From NCBI RefSeq assembly GCF_016656965.1, contig NZ_CP067977.1:372001-436000 (forward strand): a stretch of DNA of 64,000 bases, given 5' to 3'. The translations under genes were made by a program, and so were the position numbers. Shown here piece by piece: positions 11,308 through 20,809 of this stretch. The notes beneath the pieces were generated by a model, which saw only the letters and a list, made by a program, of their open reading frames with translations, ran no database searches and had not been told where the DNA came from. Numbering within the stretch: position 1 is the first letter of the stretch; the number at the start of each line of letters is the position of its first letter. This stretch comes from Brevundimonas vitisensis. Its GTDB lineage: Bacteria; Pseudomonadota; Alphaproteobacteria; Caulobacterales; Caulobacteraceae.

Positions 11308-13770
11308 ATGGCCTCACTCCCTGCTGCGCCCATGCTGCCCATTCACGATGTTCTTGATGACCTTAAGGCCGCCCTGGCGGCGAGGAACGCCGTGGTCCTG
11401 GCCGCCCCGCCCGGAGCGGGGAAAACGACGGTCGTGCCCCTGGCCCTGCTGGATCAGCCGTGGCTGGGGGACAGCAAGATTCTGGTGCTTGAACCGCGGC
11501 GTCTGGCGGCACGCGCTGCGGCCGAGCGGATGGCAACCACCTTAGGCCAGCAGACCGGCCAGACGGTCGGCTATCGCACGCGGCTGCAATCGCGCATCGG
11601 CCCCGAGACGCGCATCGAGGTGATCACCGAAGGGGTCTTCACCCGAATGATTCTGGAGGATCCGGGTCTGGAGGGGATCGGGGCCATCCTGCTGGACGAA
11701 TTCCATGAGCGCAGCCTGGATGCAGACCTGGGGCTGGCGCTGGCGCGAGAGGCTCAAGGTCTGCTGCGGCCCGATCTTCGGCTGTTGGTCATGTCTGCGA
11801 CCCTGGATATCGACGCCGTATCGCGGCTGCTGTCCGACGATGAAGGAAGGGCCGCCCAGGTCATCGAGGCTCGGGGCCGGATGTTCCCCGTAGAGACCCT
11901 GTACCTGGGCCAGACGCCGGGTGAACGGATCGACGAGGCCATGAGCCGGGCCGTCATCACGGCTCTGCGCGATCAGCAGGGGTCCATCCTTGCCTTCCTG
12001 CCGGGGCAGGGCGAGATCCATCGCGTCGCTCAGCGCCTGGATCAGCGACTGCGTGACCCGTCCGTCGATGTGGTGCCGCTGTATGGAGCGCTGGACAAGG
12101 CGGTGCAGGATCGGGCCATCGGCGCTGCCGCGCCGGGACGCCGCAAGGTTGTGCTGGCCACGTCGATTGCTGAGACCAGCCTGACGATCGAAGGGGTTCG
12201 GGTCGTCATCGATGGCGGCCTGTCGCGAGTGCCGCGGTTCCAGCCGTCCAGCGGGCTGACCCGCCTGGTCACGGTGCGCGTCTCTCGCTCTTCGGCCGAA
12301 CAGCGGCGGGGCCGGGCCGGGCGGACCCAGGCCGGCGTCTGTTACCGGCTGTGGGACGAGGAGACGACGCGCGGACTGATCCCGCATCAGCGGCCTGAAA
12401 TCCTTGAGGCCGACCTGACGGGCCTTGCTCTGGATCTGGCACGCTGGGGCCGGACTTCGACAGACGGTCTGGCCCTGCTCGATCCTCCGCCTGCGGGGGC
12501 GATGGCCGAGGCGCGCTCGGTGCTGGGTCGTTTGCGGGCGCTAGACGATCAGGGACGGCTGACCGAGCATGGGGGACGGCTGGCGCGCATCCCGCTCTCG
12601 CCGCGCCTTGCGCATCTGGTCGCTACGGCATCGGACGAGGGCAACGCCGTGGCGGGGGCTCGGATCGCAGCGGTATTGAGCGAGCCGGGCCTGGGAGGGC
12701 AGGCCGTGGACCTTCGCGAGCGGCTTCGGGAGCTGGACCGAGATCGGTCTGCACGCGCCGCCGACGCGCGGACCCTGGCGGCCCGCTGGGCAAAGGCGGC
12801 AGGTGGCGGCCAGGGCGGCGAAGTCGATCCCGGTGCCCTGCTGGCCCAGGCCTTCCCGGAGCGGGTGGCAAGGTCTCGGGGCAAGCCAGGCGAGTTCCTG
12901 TTGGCGTCCGGGCGGGGCGCAACAGTGGATACCGCCGAGGCCCTCTCGACGGAGCCCTGGCTTGCCGTCGCGGATCTGGGCGGCGGGGACACGCGCGATC
13001 GGGTGCGGCTGGCCGTGCCGGTGGACCCGCAGGCGCTGGAGGACCGGATCACTCAAGAGGATCGCCTGACGCGCGAGCCTTCTGGACGCATCGTCGTGCG
13101 CCGGATTCGGCGGATCGGGGCCATCGTCGTGGACGAACGGATCACGGGAGCCCCCGATCGACCCACCCTGACGGCCGCCTTGAAGGCCGAGGTCGACCGT
13201 GACGGCCTGAAGGCCTTGAGATGGGGCGACAGGGCCAGGGCATTGCGGGCACGGCTCGCCTATCTGGCCACGCTGGACGGGGGATGGCCGGATATGTCGG
13301 ACGAAGGCCTGTTCCGCAGCCGGCAGGAATGGCTCTGGCCGTTGCTGGAGGATGTCCAGGAGTTGGCAGGCCTGTCCGACGATGCCGTGGAACAGGGGCT
13401 CAGGACCCTTGTCCCCTGGGACATGCAAAGGGATCTGGACCGTCGGGCACCGCCCAGGCTGGAGACGCCGCTGGGCAGCGCGGCGATCGATTATGATGCC
13501 GAAGGCGGTCCCCGCGTCGACATCCGGGTTCAGGAACTGTTCGGCGTCACCACCCATCCAAGCGTCGGGGGAGGGCGCACGCCGCTGACCCTGGCCCTGC
13601 TATCCCCCGCACGACGCCCTGTTCAGGTGACCCGGGACCTGCCGGGCTTCTGGAAAGGGTCATGGGCGGCCGTGCGGGCCGAAATGCGCGGTCGTTATCC
13701 CCGCCACCCCTGGCCGGAAAATCCTGCGGAAGCCCCACCTACGAACCGGGCCAAGCCGAGGGGGACCTAG
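11308..13770 (+). CDS. hrpB: ATP-dependent RNA helicase HrpB
   Basis: DEAH/RHA-type superfamily 2 helicase of about 820 residues, the normal HrpB length. Motifs in order: Walker A PPGAGKTT near residue 36, DEFHERS (motif II) near 130, SAT, TSIAETSLTI, and QRRGRAGR (motif VI) near 332, then the HA2-like region and the HrpB-specific C-terminal domain with the FWKGSW and RYPRHPWPE segments at the end. The ATG at 11308 gives family-length N-terminus; ATG 11332 or the open frame up to 11233 are alternatives, and the ribosome site is weak. The cellular role of HrpB is poorly known. Confidence 0.93.
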   Translation: MASLPAAPMLPIHDVLDDLKAALAARNAVVLAAPPGAGKTTVVPLALLDQPWLGDSKILVLEPRRLAARAAAERMATTLGQQTGQTVGYRTRLQSRIGPETRIEVITEGVFTRMILEDPGLEGIGAILLDEFHERSLDADLGLALAREAQGLLRPDLRLLVMSATLDIDAVSRLLSDDEGRAAQVIEARGRMFPVETLYLGQTPGERIDEAMSRAVITALRDQQGSILAFLPGQGEIHRVAQRLDQRLRDPSVDVVPLYGALDKAVQDRAIGAAAPGRRKVVLATSIAETSLTIEGVRVVIDGGLSRVPRFQPSSGLTRLVTVRVSRSSAEQRRGRAGRTQAGVCYRLWDEETTRGLIPHQRPEILEADLTGLALDLARWGRTSTDGLALLDPPPAGAMAEARSVLGRLRALDDQGRLTEHGGRLARIPLSPRLAHLVATASDEGNAVAGARIAAVLSEPGLGGQAVDLRERLRELDRDRSARAADARTLAARWAKAAGGGQGGEVDPGALLAQAFPERVARSRGKPGEFLLASGRGATVDTAEALSTEPWLAVADLGGGDTRDRVRLAVPVDPQALEDRITQEDRLTREPSGRIVVRRIRRIGAIVVDERITGAPDRPTLTAALKAEVDRDGLKALRWGDRARALRARLAYLATLDGGWPDMSDEGLFRSRQEWLWPLLEDVQELAGLSDDAVEQGLRTLVPWDMQRDLDRRAPPRLETPLGSAAIDYDAEGGPRVDIRVQELFGVTTHPSVGGGRTPLTLALLSPARRPVQVTRDLPGFWKGSWAAVRAEMRGRYPRHPWPENPAEAPPTNRAKPRGT

Positions 13771-13786
13771 GGCGATACGGGCCCGG

Positions 13787-14683
13787 TCAAGCCGCTGAGC
13801 GCGACCGGGTTGCCGCAGCCGCCGCTTCGACCTCATGCTGATACTGGGCGGCACCCGAGGCGGGGACCTGTTCGCCCGTGCGGTCGGCGATGCGAGCCCA
13901 GTTGGCCTGGACCTGAAGAGCGGCGTCAGGCGATGCACCGACGTGGATGCCCTGGGTCATGGTGACATGGGCCTGTTCAAAGCCGCCGGCCCCGGCCAGC
14001 AGGACGACCCGCGTCGGCGAATCCTCGTCGGCCAAGGCGACCACGCCGGGACTGACCAGGTCCGTCGACAGTCCCCTCAGGGCTTCTTCGGAGTAGAGGC
14101 CGTCGGTCATCTGCGTGGCCGCGCTGGGAGCCAGGCAGTTGACCCGAATCCCGGACTTCTCGCCTTCCAGCGCCAGGGTCTGCATCAGACCGACCAGAGC
14201 CATCTTGGCCGCCCCGTAGTTCGACTGTCCGAAGTTGCCGTAAAGGCCGGAGGACGACGTCGTGAAGATGACCCGGCCATAGCCCTGTTGGCGCATATGT
14301 GGCCAGGCGGCCTTCGTCACATTGACCGAACCCATCAGGTGCACGTCGACGACCAGGGCAAAGTCATCCAGGTCCATCTTGGCAAAGGTCCGGTCCCGAA
14401 GAATCCCGGCGTTGTTCACCAGGATGTCGATGGAGCCCCAGCGCTCAACAGCGTCATCGACCATCGCCTGCACCGCCGGCCGATCGGTGACGCTGCAGAC
14501 ACAGGCGACGGCCTGACCGCCCGCAGCGGTGATTTCCGCCGCGACGGCCTCGGCACCCTGGGCACTCATGTCATTGACCACCACGCGGGCGCCGTAGCGA
14601 GCAAGGGCCAGGGCGTGACTACGGCCCAGGCCTCCTCCGGCACCTGTCACAATGGCCACGCGGTTCGTCAGATCGATGCTCAT
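13787..14683 (-). CDS. Short-chain dehydrogenase/reductase
   Basis: Classical NAD(P)-dependent oxidoreductase of 298 residues. The cofactor motif is TGAGGGLG (13-20), NNAG is at 90-93, and the catalytic YxxxK is Tyr156/Lys160, with Ser in the TTSSS segment. The VVVNDMSAQGAEAV strand-helix resembles the dehydrogenase domain of MFE-2/17-beta-HSD4-type proteins, suggesting a hydroxyacyl-CoA or hydroxyl substrate. It is divergent from the TonB-dependent receptor, with a shared operator-like dyad between them. The ATG at 14683 has a GGGGGA ribosome site; the frame upstream of it crosses that dyad and is rejected. Confidence 0.9.
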   Translation of the reverse strand: MSIDLTNRVAIVTGAGGGLGRSHALALARYGARVVVNDMSAQGAEAVAAEITAAGGQAVACVCSVTDRPAVQAMVDDAVERWGSIDILVNNAGILRDRTFAKMDLDDFALVVDVHLMGSVNVTKAAWPHMRQQGYGRVIFTTSSSGLYGNFGQSNYGAAKMALVGLMQTLALEGEKSGIRVNCLAPSAATQMTDGLYSEEALRGLSTDLVSPGVVALADEDSPTRVVLLAGAGGFEQAHVTMTQGIHVGASPDAALQVQANWARIADRTGEQVPASGAAQYQHEVEAAAAATRSRSAA

Positions 14684-14741
14684 GGCGGGTCCCCCACTAT
14701 CCCTGTCGTTGGGGCCGTTGTGACCCGAGCCGGGTCGCTCG

Positions 14742-14775
14742 GTCAATATTCACTCGCCGGTGAGTGAAGATTGAC
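14742..14775. promoter_or_regulatory. 34-bp imperfect palindrome, candidate TetR operator
   Basis: Outer arms GTCAAT/ATTGAC and core arms TTCACTC/GAGTGAA surround GCCGGT; 15 of 17 base pairs match. It lies midway between the divergent SDR (start 14683) and receptor (start 14851) genes. The form is typical of TetR-family operators, and a TetR gene lies in the same cluster at 18825, so control of both transcripts by that protein is inferred. Confidence 0.7.
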
Positions 14776-14850
14776 AGGGGGGCAGATTGGTGAGAGCGTC
14801 CGGTCATGGCGTCGAAGAGCGCCGAGGGGAAATGCCGAGGAGGGACTGCC

Positions 14851-17025
14851 ATGGGCCACAAGCTCTGGACAACGACATCTGCCATCGTTCTGCTTTGGGC
14901 GGGCGCAGCCCAGGCCCAGGATGCGGCACCCGCCGCCGACCCGACGGGCAGCCAGGAAGCAACCACGGTCGAAGAACTGGTCATCACCGCCGAGCGGCGC
15001 ACGACCAACCTGCAGGAAACAGCCGTCGCAGCAACCGTGCTCAGCGGCGCGGACCTGGAAAACCGTGGGGTCGCCACGCTGGAGCAGCTGCAGTTCGTGG
15101 CCCCTTCGACCACCGTGCAGAATTTCGGCCAGGGCAACTTCTTCAACGTGCGCGGCATCGGCAAGTCTGAACCGACGACCGCCATCGGTGTGGGCGTGAC
15201 CACCTATCGCGATGGCGTGCCGGTGTTCCCCGGCTACTTCCAGACCGAGCCCTATTACGACATCGGCAGTGTGGAGCTTCTGCGCGGACCGCAGGGCACC
15301 TTTGCCGGCACCAACGCCACGGGTGGGGCCGTCTTCATCAATTCCCGCAACCCCGATTTCTCGGGGATCAACGGGTATCTGATGGGGCAGGTGGGCAGCT
15401 ACGACAATCTGAAGGGCCAGGCCGCCGTCAATCTGCCGCTCAGCGACACCCTGGCCGCCCGATTTGCCATCAACAAGGAAACCCGCAGCAGTTTCCATGA
15501 CATCACGGGCCCCTATCGCGGCGACCCTGGCGAGATCGACTCCACGAGCCTGCGGGCCAGCTTCCTGTGGACGCCGACGCCGGCCCTTCGGGTCCTGCTG
15601 AAGGGCGATTACAACCACCTCGATTTCGGCGGCTATCCCGCCGATCCCGCCCTGGCGACCAACGACCCGTTCGAGATCACGGCCAATGGTCCGCATTCGG
15701 GCGAGGACGAGACGGCCCGGGTGTCGCTGAACGTCAGCTATGTGCTCGACAACGGCATCACCCTGCGGTCGATCACTGGCTATCAGGACGGCATCAGCGA
15801 GTTCTCGACCGATCTGGATGGCACCAGCGCCCGGAACAACACCTTCTACGACCGCGTCGAAGAAGAGGTCTGGTCGCAGGAGTTCAACATCGTCTCGCCG
15901 GACAATCAGCGCCTGACCTGGCTGCTGGGGGCCTTCTGGCAATATGACGACGTCGTCTTCCCCGTCACGACCTTTCCGCAAGGGGCCTATCACGTCGGCT
16001 TCCCGGAGGGCGTGGTCGACTATTACATCTTCGGAGAGACGCCGAAGGAAACGACTGCGGTGTTCGGTCAGGTCAGCTTCGATGTGTCAGATCAGCTGCA
16101 GATCCAGCTGGGGGCCCGTTGGTCGGAGTCCACCTCGACCAACGACAATGTCTATACGACCTATCCTGCGTTCAACCTGTTCCTGCTGCAGAATGACGAG
16201 GTCACGGCTGAGAAGACGACCGGCAAGCTGAGCATCAACTACAAGATCGACGACAACAATTTCGTCTATGGCTTCGTGGCCACCGGCTTCAAGATGGGTG
16301 GGCTGAACGCGCCCAACTTCTATGTACCGGCCAGTTCGTTCGGCCCCGAGGATGTGATCGACTACGAGCTGGGATGGAAGTCGACCATGTTCGACGGCCG
16401 TGTCCGGACCCAGCTGGGTGGCTATTACATGGTCTATGAGGGCTTCCAGGTCATCGTCGGGGACCCGGCGGTGCCGCTGTTCAGCTCGATCGTCAATGTG
16501 TCGGGCGAGACGGTCCTGATGGGTCTGGAAGGCTCGGCGCAGATGCGCTTCGGACAATGGGCTGGCGACATCGGCATGTCGCTGTCCCACTCGGAACTGG
16601 GTGAGTTCTATGCGGCCGATCCGCGCCTGCCGCGCACCGGAACTTGCAATGTCGAGACGGGCCCGGCCAGTGGCAACTGCCTGAACCTGGAAGGCAACAC
16701 CCAGAGCTATGCCCCGGAACTGACGTTCAACATCGGGCTGCAGTACGACTTCTTGCTGCCCAATGGGGCCACGCTGTCGCCGCGCATCGACTATTCGCAC
16801 ATCGATGAGTCCTACACCTCGATCTTCAACAACGAGGCACTGGGCGACCGTCTGGAAGCCCGGAACCTGGTCAATCTGAAACTGACCTATCAGGTCGATG
16901 ACTGGACCCTGGCGGCCTATGCGATGAATGCCACGGATCAGACCTATATCGCCGCCGTCAATGCGGGCCTTCGATATGCCGGCCCGCCGCGCCAGATCGG
17001 CCTGAACCTGGTCAAGACCTTCTAG
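14851..17025 (+). CDS. TonB-dependent outer-membrane receptor
   Basis: Outer-membrane importer of 724 residues with signal peptide (MGHKLWTTTSAIVLLWAGAAQAQ), an N-terminal TonB-box-like/plug segment (VEELVITAERRTTNLQETAVA), plug motifs RGIGKSEP and LLRGPQGTFAGTNATGG, and a 22-strand-type barrel ending LNLVKTF with a terminal Phe. This is the receptor type abundant in Caulobacter and sphingomonads for catabolic substrates rather than only siderophores. The ATG at 14851 has a GAGGAGGGA site. It is first in the direction of the acyl-CoA ligase, TetR, hydrolase and transporter genes. Confidence 0.93.
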   Translation: MGHKLWTTTSAIVLLWAGAAQAQDAAPAADPTGSQEATTVEELVITAERRTTNLQETAVAATVLSGADLENRGVATLEQLQFVAPSTTVQNFGQGNFFNVRGIGKSEPTTAIGVGVTTYRDGVPVFPGYFQTEPYYDIGSVELLRGPQGTFAGTNATGGAVFINSRNPDFSGINGYLMGQVGSYDNLKGQAAVNLPLSDTLAARFAINKETRSSFHDITGPYRGDPGEIDSTSLRASFLWTPTPALRVLLKGDYNHLDFGGYPADPALATNDPFEITANGPHSGEDETARVSLNVSYVLDNGITLRSITGYQDGISEFSTDLDGTSARNNTFYDRVEEEVWSQEFNIVSPDNQRLTWLLGAFWQYDDVVFPVTTFPQGAYHVGFPEGVVDYYIFGETPKETTAVFGQVSFDVSDQLQIQLGARWSESTSTNDNVYTTYPAFNLFLLQNDEVTAEKTTGKLSINYKIDDNNFVYGFVATGFKMGGLNAPNFYVPASSFGPEDVIDYELGWKSTMFDGRVRTQLGGYYMVYEGFQVIVGDPAVPLFSSIVNVSGETVLMGLEGSAQMRFGQWAGDIGMSLSHSELGEFYAADPRLPRTGTCNVETGPASGNCLNLEGNTQSYAPELTFNIGLQYDFLLPNGATLSPRIDYSHIDESYTSIFNNEALGDRLEARNLVNLKLTYQVDDWTLAAYAMNATDQTYIAAVNAGLRYAGPPRQIGLNLVKTF

Positions 17026-17158
17026 TCTGAAGCGGAGGGCGGGGGACCTTTCTCTCGCCCTCTGGCCGCCCTCGTGATGCGTGGGCTTTTCCGTAAGCGT
17101 GGATTCCTGCTCCTCCCATGACGCTCCAAAAAGACCCTCGTCCCGGAACCGCAACGGC

Positions 17159-18751
17159 ATGACGGACGCCTGTCTCAGCCCGATGCAGGACTATGCCCTG
17201 ACCGTGGACCGCTTCCTGGACCACGGCGCCAAATGGCATGGCCGCGCGCGTCTGATCACGGCGGGCGAGGGCGGTGATGCGGCTGTCGGCTATGCCGAGC
17301 TGAGGGATCGGGCCAATCGCCTTTCGGGTGCCCTGCTGGATCTGGGTCTGGTTCCCGGCGACCGGATCGCCACCCTGGCCTGGAACACCCAGCACCATGT
17401 CGAGGCCTGGTATGCGGCGATGGGTGTCGGCTTGGTCTGCCACACGCTGAACCCACGGCTGACCATCGCGCACCTGGCGTCGATGATCAGGCAGGCCGAG
17501 GACCGGGTTCTGATTGTGGGCGCCGGGCTCGCCTCTACGGCGCAGGCCCTGGTCGCCGCCTGTCCCTGTATCGAACAGGTAATCCTGCTGGACGGAGACC
17601 GGTCTGCATCCGCGCCGGGCAGGGTGCCTGTCCGGGAAGTCGAGACCTTGCTGGACCAGCACGGCCGCAAGGTGGAGTGGGGCCAGTTCGACGAGCGCTC
17701 TGTGGCGGGTCTGTGCTTCACCTCCGGCACGACCGGTGCTCCGAAGGGTGTCGCCTATACTCACCGGTCGAACTACCTCCACACCATCCGGTCACTGCAG
17801 GCCGACGTCCTGGCCCTGATGGCGCAGGATGTGGTCCTGGTCGCTGTGCCTATGTTCCATGCCAATGCCTGGGGCCTGCCGTTTTCGGCACCGGCCGTGG
17901 GAGCCAGCCTGGTCCTGCCGGGCCGCGCCACCGACGGCCGCAGCCTGGCCCGGTTGATCCAGGACCATGGTGTAACCGTGGCCGTTGGCGTGCCTACGGT
18001 CTGGCTGGGCCTGCTCGACCACCTCGATGCGGCGGGCGGCGAAACCCCCACCCTTGAGCGGATCATTATCGGCGGATCCAGCTGTCCCGACAGCCTGTTG
18101 CAGCGGATGGAGTCGCGGCTTGGCTGCACCGTCCAGACCAGCTGGGGCATGACCGAGCTTTCGCCGCAGGGAACCATGTCGCCGCGCAGCACCCTTCCAG
18201 GAGCGGCCCGGGGATCGGGTCGACCGGCGATGGGTCTGGACCTGCTGCTGACCGATGCCTCCGGCGTGCCGCTTCCCCAGCAGCGCAACGTCGAGGGCCA
18301 CTTGAGGGTACGCGGGCAAAGCGTGGTGGACACCTACTTCGGCGCGGCGCAGTCCGCCTGTGACGCCGATGGCTGGTTCGATACCGGGGACCTGGCCGTC
18401 ATCGACGATGAGGGCAACCTCACCCTCGCTGGCCGCTCCAAGGACCTGATCAAGTCCGGCGGCGAATGGATCAACCCGGTCGAGATCGAAGAGATCGTCG
18501 GGGCCCTGCCATCCATTGGGCTGGTAGCCGTCATCGGCAGCGCCGATCCGAAATGGGGCGAGCGGCCCCTGATGGTCATCGAACCGGCCCGCGGACAGCA
18601 GATCGACGACGGTGCATTGAAGGCGAGCCTGAAGGGCCGGGTCGCCGACTGGTGGATTCCTGACCGGATCGTGCGCGTCGAGGCTATGCCCCTGGCCGCC
18701 ACGGGCAAGATCAACAAGACGCAGCTTCGCGCCACATACGGGGGCGCTTAG
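17159..18751 (+). CDS. Acyl-CoA synthetase (AMP-forming, long-chain/DmdB-like group)
   Basis: ANL-superfamily ligase of 530 residues that activates a carboxylic acid with ATP and CoA. Motifs: TSGTTGAPKGVAYTHRSN (P-loop-like A3), WGMTELSPQG (A5), GWFDTGD (A7), GRSKDLIKSGGEWINPVEIE (A8) and the catalytic Lys in TGKINKTQLR (A10). The GGEWIN segment is typical of the medium/long-chain and methylthiopropionate ligase branch. The ATG at 17159 gives a normal N-terminus; 17183 is an alternative. It is 133 bases after the receptor, with no obvious terminator. Confidence 0.9.
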   Translation: MTDACLSPMQDYALTVDRFLDHGAKWHGRARLITAGEGGDAAVGYAELRDRANRLSGALLDLGLVPGDRIATLAWNTQHHVEAWYAAMGVGLVCHTLNPRLTIAHLASMIRQAEDRVLIVGAGLASTAQALVAACPCIEQVILLDGDRSASAPGRVPVREVETLLDQHGRKVEWGQFDERSVAGLCFTSGTTGAPKGVAYTHRSNYLHTIRSLQADVLALMAQDVVLVAVPMFHANAWGLPFSAPAVGASLVLPGRATDGRSLARLIQDHGVTVAVGVPTVWLGLLDHLDAAGGETPTLERIIIGGSSCPDSLLQRMESRLGCTVQTSWGMTELSPQGTMSPRSTLPGAARGSGRPAMGLDLLLTDASGVPLPQQRNVEGHLRVRGQSVVDTYFGAAQSACDADGWFDTGDLAVIDDEGNLTLAGRSKDLIKSGGEWINPVEIEEIVGALPSIGLVAVIGSADPKWGERPLMVIEPARGQQIDDGALKASLKGRVADWWIPDRIVRVEAMPLAATGKINKTQLRATYGGA

Positions 18752-18824
18752 GATGACGGAGATTTTCGTCATCGAGTCGGCGCACCACCTCAGCCATGCG
18801 CCGCGCTGCCTTGAGGTCCGCCGC

Positions 18825-19526
18825 ATGCCCACGCCCGTTCAGAAGCCCCGTCGCAAGGCCGAACAACGCGCCGAGAGCCTGGAACAGATCCTCGATGCAG
18901 CCGAGGAGCTGTTCTCGAAACACGGCCTGCATGGGGTGACCATCAAGGACATCGCCGACAAGGTCGGGGTCCACAAGTCGCTGGTGCACTACTACTTCAC
19001 CGACAAACAGGACGTGTTCGACAAGGTCATGGCCCGTCGCGCGCCGATCACCAGCGGTCGCCGAATGGATGCGCTGGACGCCTATGAGAAGGCGGCGAAC
19101 GGCAAGCCGACGGTTGAGGGCACCTTGCGCGCCTTCCTCGATACCGACCTCGACACCTATTCGACCGGCGGGGAGGGATGGCGTCATTTCGGGGCGCTGG
19201 GGGCCCAGCTGAACAACACCCCCGCCTGGGGTGCAGAGGTCATGGACCGCCTGTTCGACCCCGTGGTTCTGCGTCTGATCGGTCTGCTGAAACAGGCCAT
19301 GCCCGGCTGTCCGGACGAGGACATCTTCTGGGGCTATCACTTCGTCACAGGGGCCCTGACGCTGAGCCTCGCCCGCACGGGACGCATCGACCACCTGTCC
19401 GGCGGCCTGTGCCGATCCGATGACTTCGAAGCGATCAAGGCGCGAATGGCGACCTTCATGGCCCATGGCTTCATCGGCATGTGCGAGAGCCGCGCGGCCG
19501 AGCGCGCGCGACCACCCGCGTCATGA
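18825..19526 (+). CDS. TetR family transcriptional regulator
   Basis: Repressor-type protein of 233 residues. The N-terminal HTH domain has ILDAAEELFSKHGLHGVTIKDIADKVGVHKSLVHYYF split over about residues 20-57, followed by an all-helical ligand domain. GAGG lies eight bases before the ATG at 18825; ATG 18753, one base after the ligase stop, would add 24 residues unlike the family and is less likely. It is embedded in the catabolic cluster and overlaps the next gene by ATGA. The dyad at 14742-14775 is its probable target, and a pathway acid or acyl-CoA its probable ligand. Confidence 0.88.
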   Translation: MPTPVQKPRRKAEQRAESLEQILDAAEELFSKHGLHGVTIKDIADKVGVHKSLVHYYFTDKQDVFDKVMARRAPITSGRRMDALDAYEKAANGKPTVEGTLRAFLDTDLDTYSTGGEGWRHFGALGAQLNNTPAWGAEVMDRLFDPVVLRLIGLLKQAMPGCPDEDIFWGYHFVTGALTLSLARTGRIDHLSGGLCRSDDFEAIKARMATFMAHGFIGMCESRAAERARPPAS

Positions 19527-20773
19527 CCGAAGCCGGCGGCCTTGCCTTCGCGACGAGCCCCCAGGCCGTCGGTTTCGATCCCCAGCGCCTGTCGCGGCTG
19601 GACGACTACATGTCCGGCATGGTCGAGGCGGGTCAGGTCGCGGGCACGTCCACCCTGTTGATGCGCCATGGCCAGGTCGTGGCGTTTCAGACCCATGGCA
19701 AGGCGCGCATCGGTGATGCCGAGCCGCTGGGGCGCGATGCCATCTTCCGCATCTATTCAATGACCAAGCCGGTCACGGGCGTCGCCCTGATGATCCTGTT
19801 CGAACAGGGACACTGGACCCTGGACGATCCGATCACGCGGTTCCTGCCTGAGCTGAGCGACCTGAAGGTCTTCACCGGCATGGACGACCAGGGCGAAATG
19901 GTCGTCGAGGATGCCGTGCATCCACCGACCATGCGCGAGCTGATGAGCCATACGGCGGGCTTCGGCTATGGCCTGTTCGACTTCCATCCTGTGGAGCGGG
20001 CTTACCGGGCCGCCGGGGTGCTGAGGGCCGACAGCCTTGACAATCTGGTGCAGCGGGTGGCGCGGATGCCGCTGATGTTCCAGCCGGGGAGAGAATGGTT
20101 CTATTCTGTCGCCACGGACCTTCAGGGGCTGATCGTCGAGCGGATTTCCGGCCAGAGCTTCGGCGCGTTCCTGAGCGAGCGCATCTTTGAGCCGCTGGGC
20201 ATGGTCGATACCGGCTTCCACACGCGGCCGGACAATCAGCACAGGCTGACAGCCATCTATCGCGGCGACGGGACCGGGGGCCTGAAGGAGGCGACGACGG
20301 CCTTCGACATGCCGATCAATGACTTCACACAGCCGCCGCGCATGGAAGGCGGGGGTGGCGGGCTGGTGTCGACGGCCACCGACTATGCCCGTTTCTGCCA
20401 GATGATCCTGAACCGGGGAGAGCTGTCGGGAACGCGGATCCTGGCGGCCGCCAGCGTCGATCTGATGGCCACCAACATGATCCCCGATGCGGTCCTGGCG
20501 ACGGCCAATCCGCTGCGGCTGTTGCCGTTCAACCCGGCCTTCGGCTTCGGCCTCGACTTCGCAGTCATGCTGAACCCGGCTGCCATCGGTGCCGTCGAAG
20601 GGCGCGGCACGCTGAGCTGGGGCGGCGGCGGCGGAACCTGGTTCTGGATCGACCCTGAGAACGACCTCGTCTTCGTGGGCCTGATCCAGCGTCTGGCCGA
20701 CCCCGTCAGCGACGCCTTCCGCAAGGAGGCCCGCGCCCTCGTCTATGCCGCCCTGACCCATCCTGAAAAATAG
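19523..20773 (+). CDS. Serine beta-lactamase-family hydrolase (EstB-like esterase)
   Basis: The product has 416 residues. It has the SxxK catalytic motif (Ser79-Met-Thr-Lys82), a Tyr194-Ser-Val element in place of YxN, HTAGFGYG, and a C-terminal WGGGGGTWFWID segment. This is the class-C beta-lactamase-like/esterase VIII group, which hydrolyses esters such as acyl esters of alcohols or statin-like lactones. No signal peptide is seen, so it is probably cytoplasmic. Its ATG overlaps the TetR stop. Context with a ligase and a carboxylesterase supports an esterase rather than an antibiotic-resistance role. Confidence 0.87.
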   Translation: MTEAGGLAFATSPQAVGFDPQRLSRLDDYMSGMVEAGQVAGTSTLLMRHGQVVAFQTHGKARIGDAEPLGRDAIFRIYSMTKPVTGVALMILFEQGHWTLDDPITRFLPELSDLKVFTGMDDQGEMVVEDAVHPPTMRELMSHTAGFGYGLFDFHPVERAYRAAGVLRADSLDNLVQRVARMPLMFQPGREWFYSVATDLQGLIVERISGQSFGAFLSERIFEPLGMVDTGFHTRPDNQHRLTAIYRGDGTGGLKEATTAFDMPINDFTQPPRMEGGGGGLVSTATDYARFCQMILNRGELSGTRILAAASVDLMATNMIPDAVLATANPLRLLPFNPAFGFGLDFAVMLNPAAIGAVEGRGTLSWGGGGGTWFWIDPENDLVFVGLIQRLADPVSDAFRKEARALVYAALTHPEK

Positions 20774-20809
20774 ACGGACCTCAAGGTCCGCTCACCCGAG
20801 GAAACCTAC

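Noticed and set aside
17035..17062. GAGGGCG/CGCCCTC inverted repeat after the TonB receptor
   Set aside because: The loop is 14 bases and no T-run follows, so a terminator is not supported.
19523..20773. Antibiotic-resistance beta-lactamase
   Set aside because: No signal peptide, and the neighbours are catabolic genes; the motif set fits EstB-type esterases.
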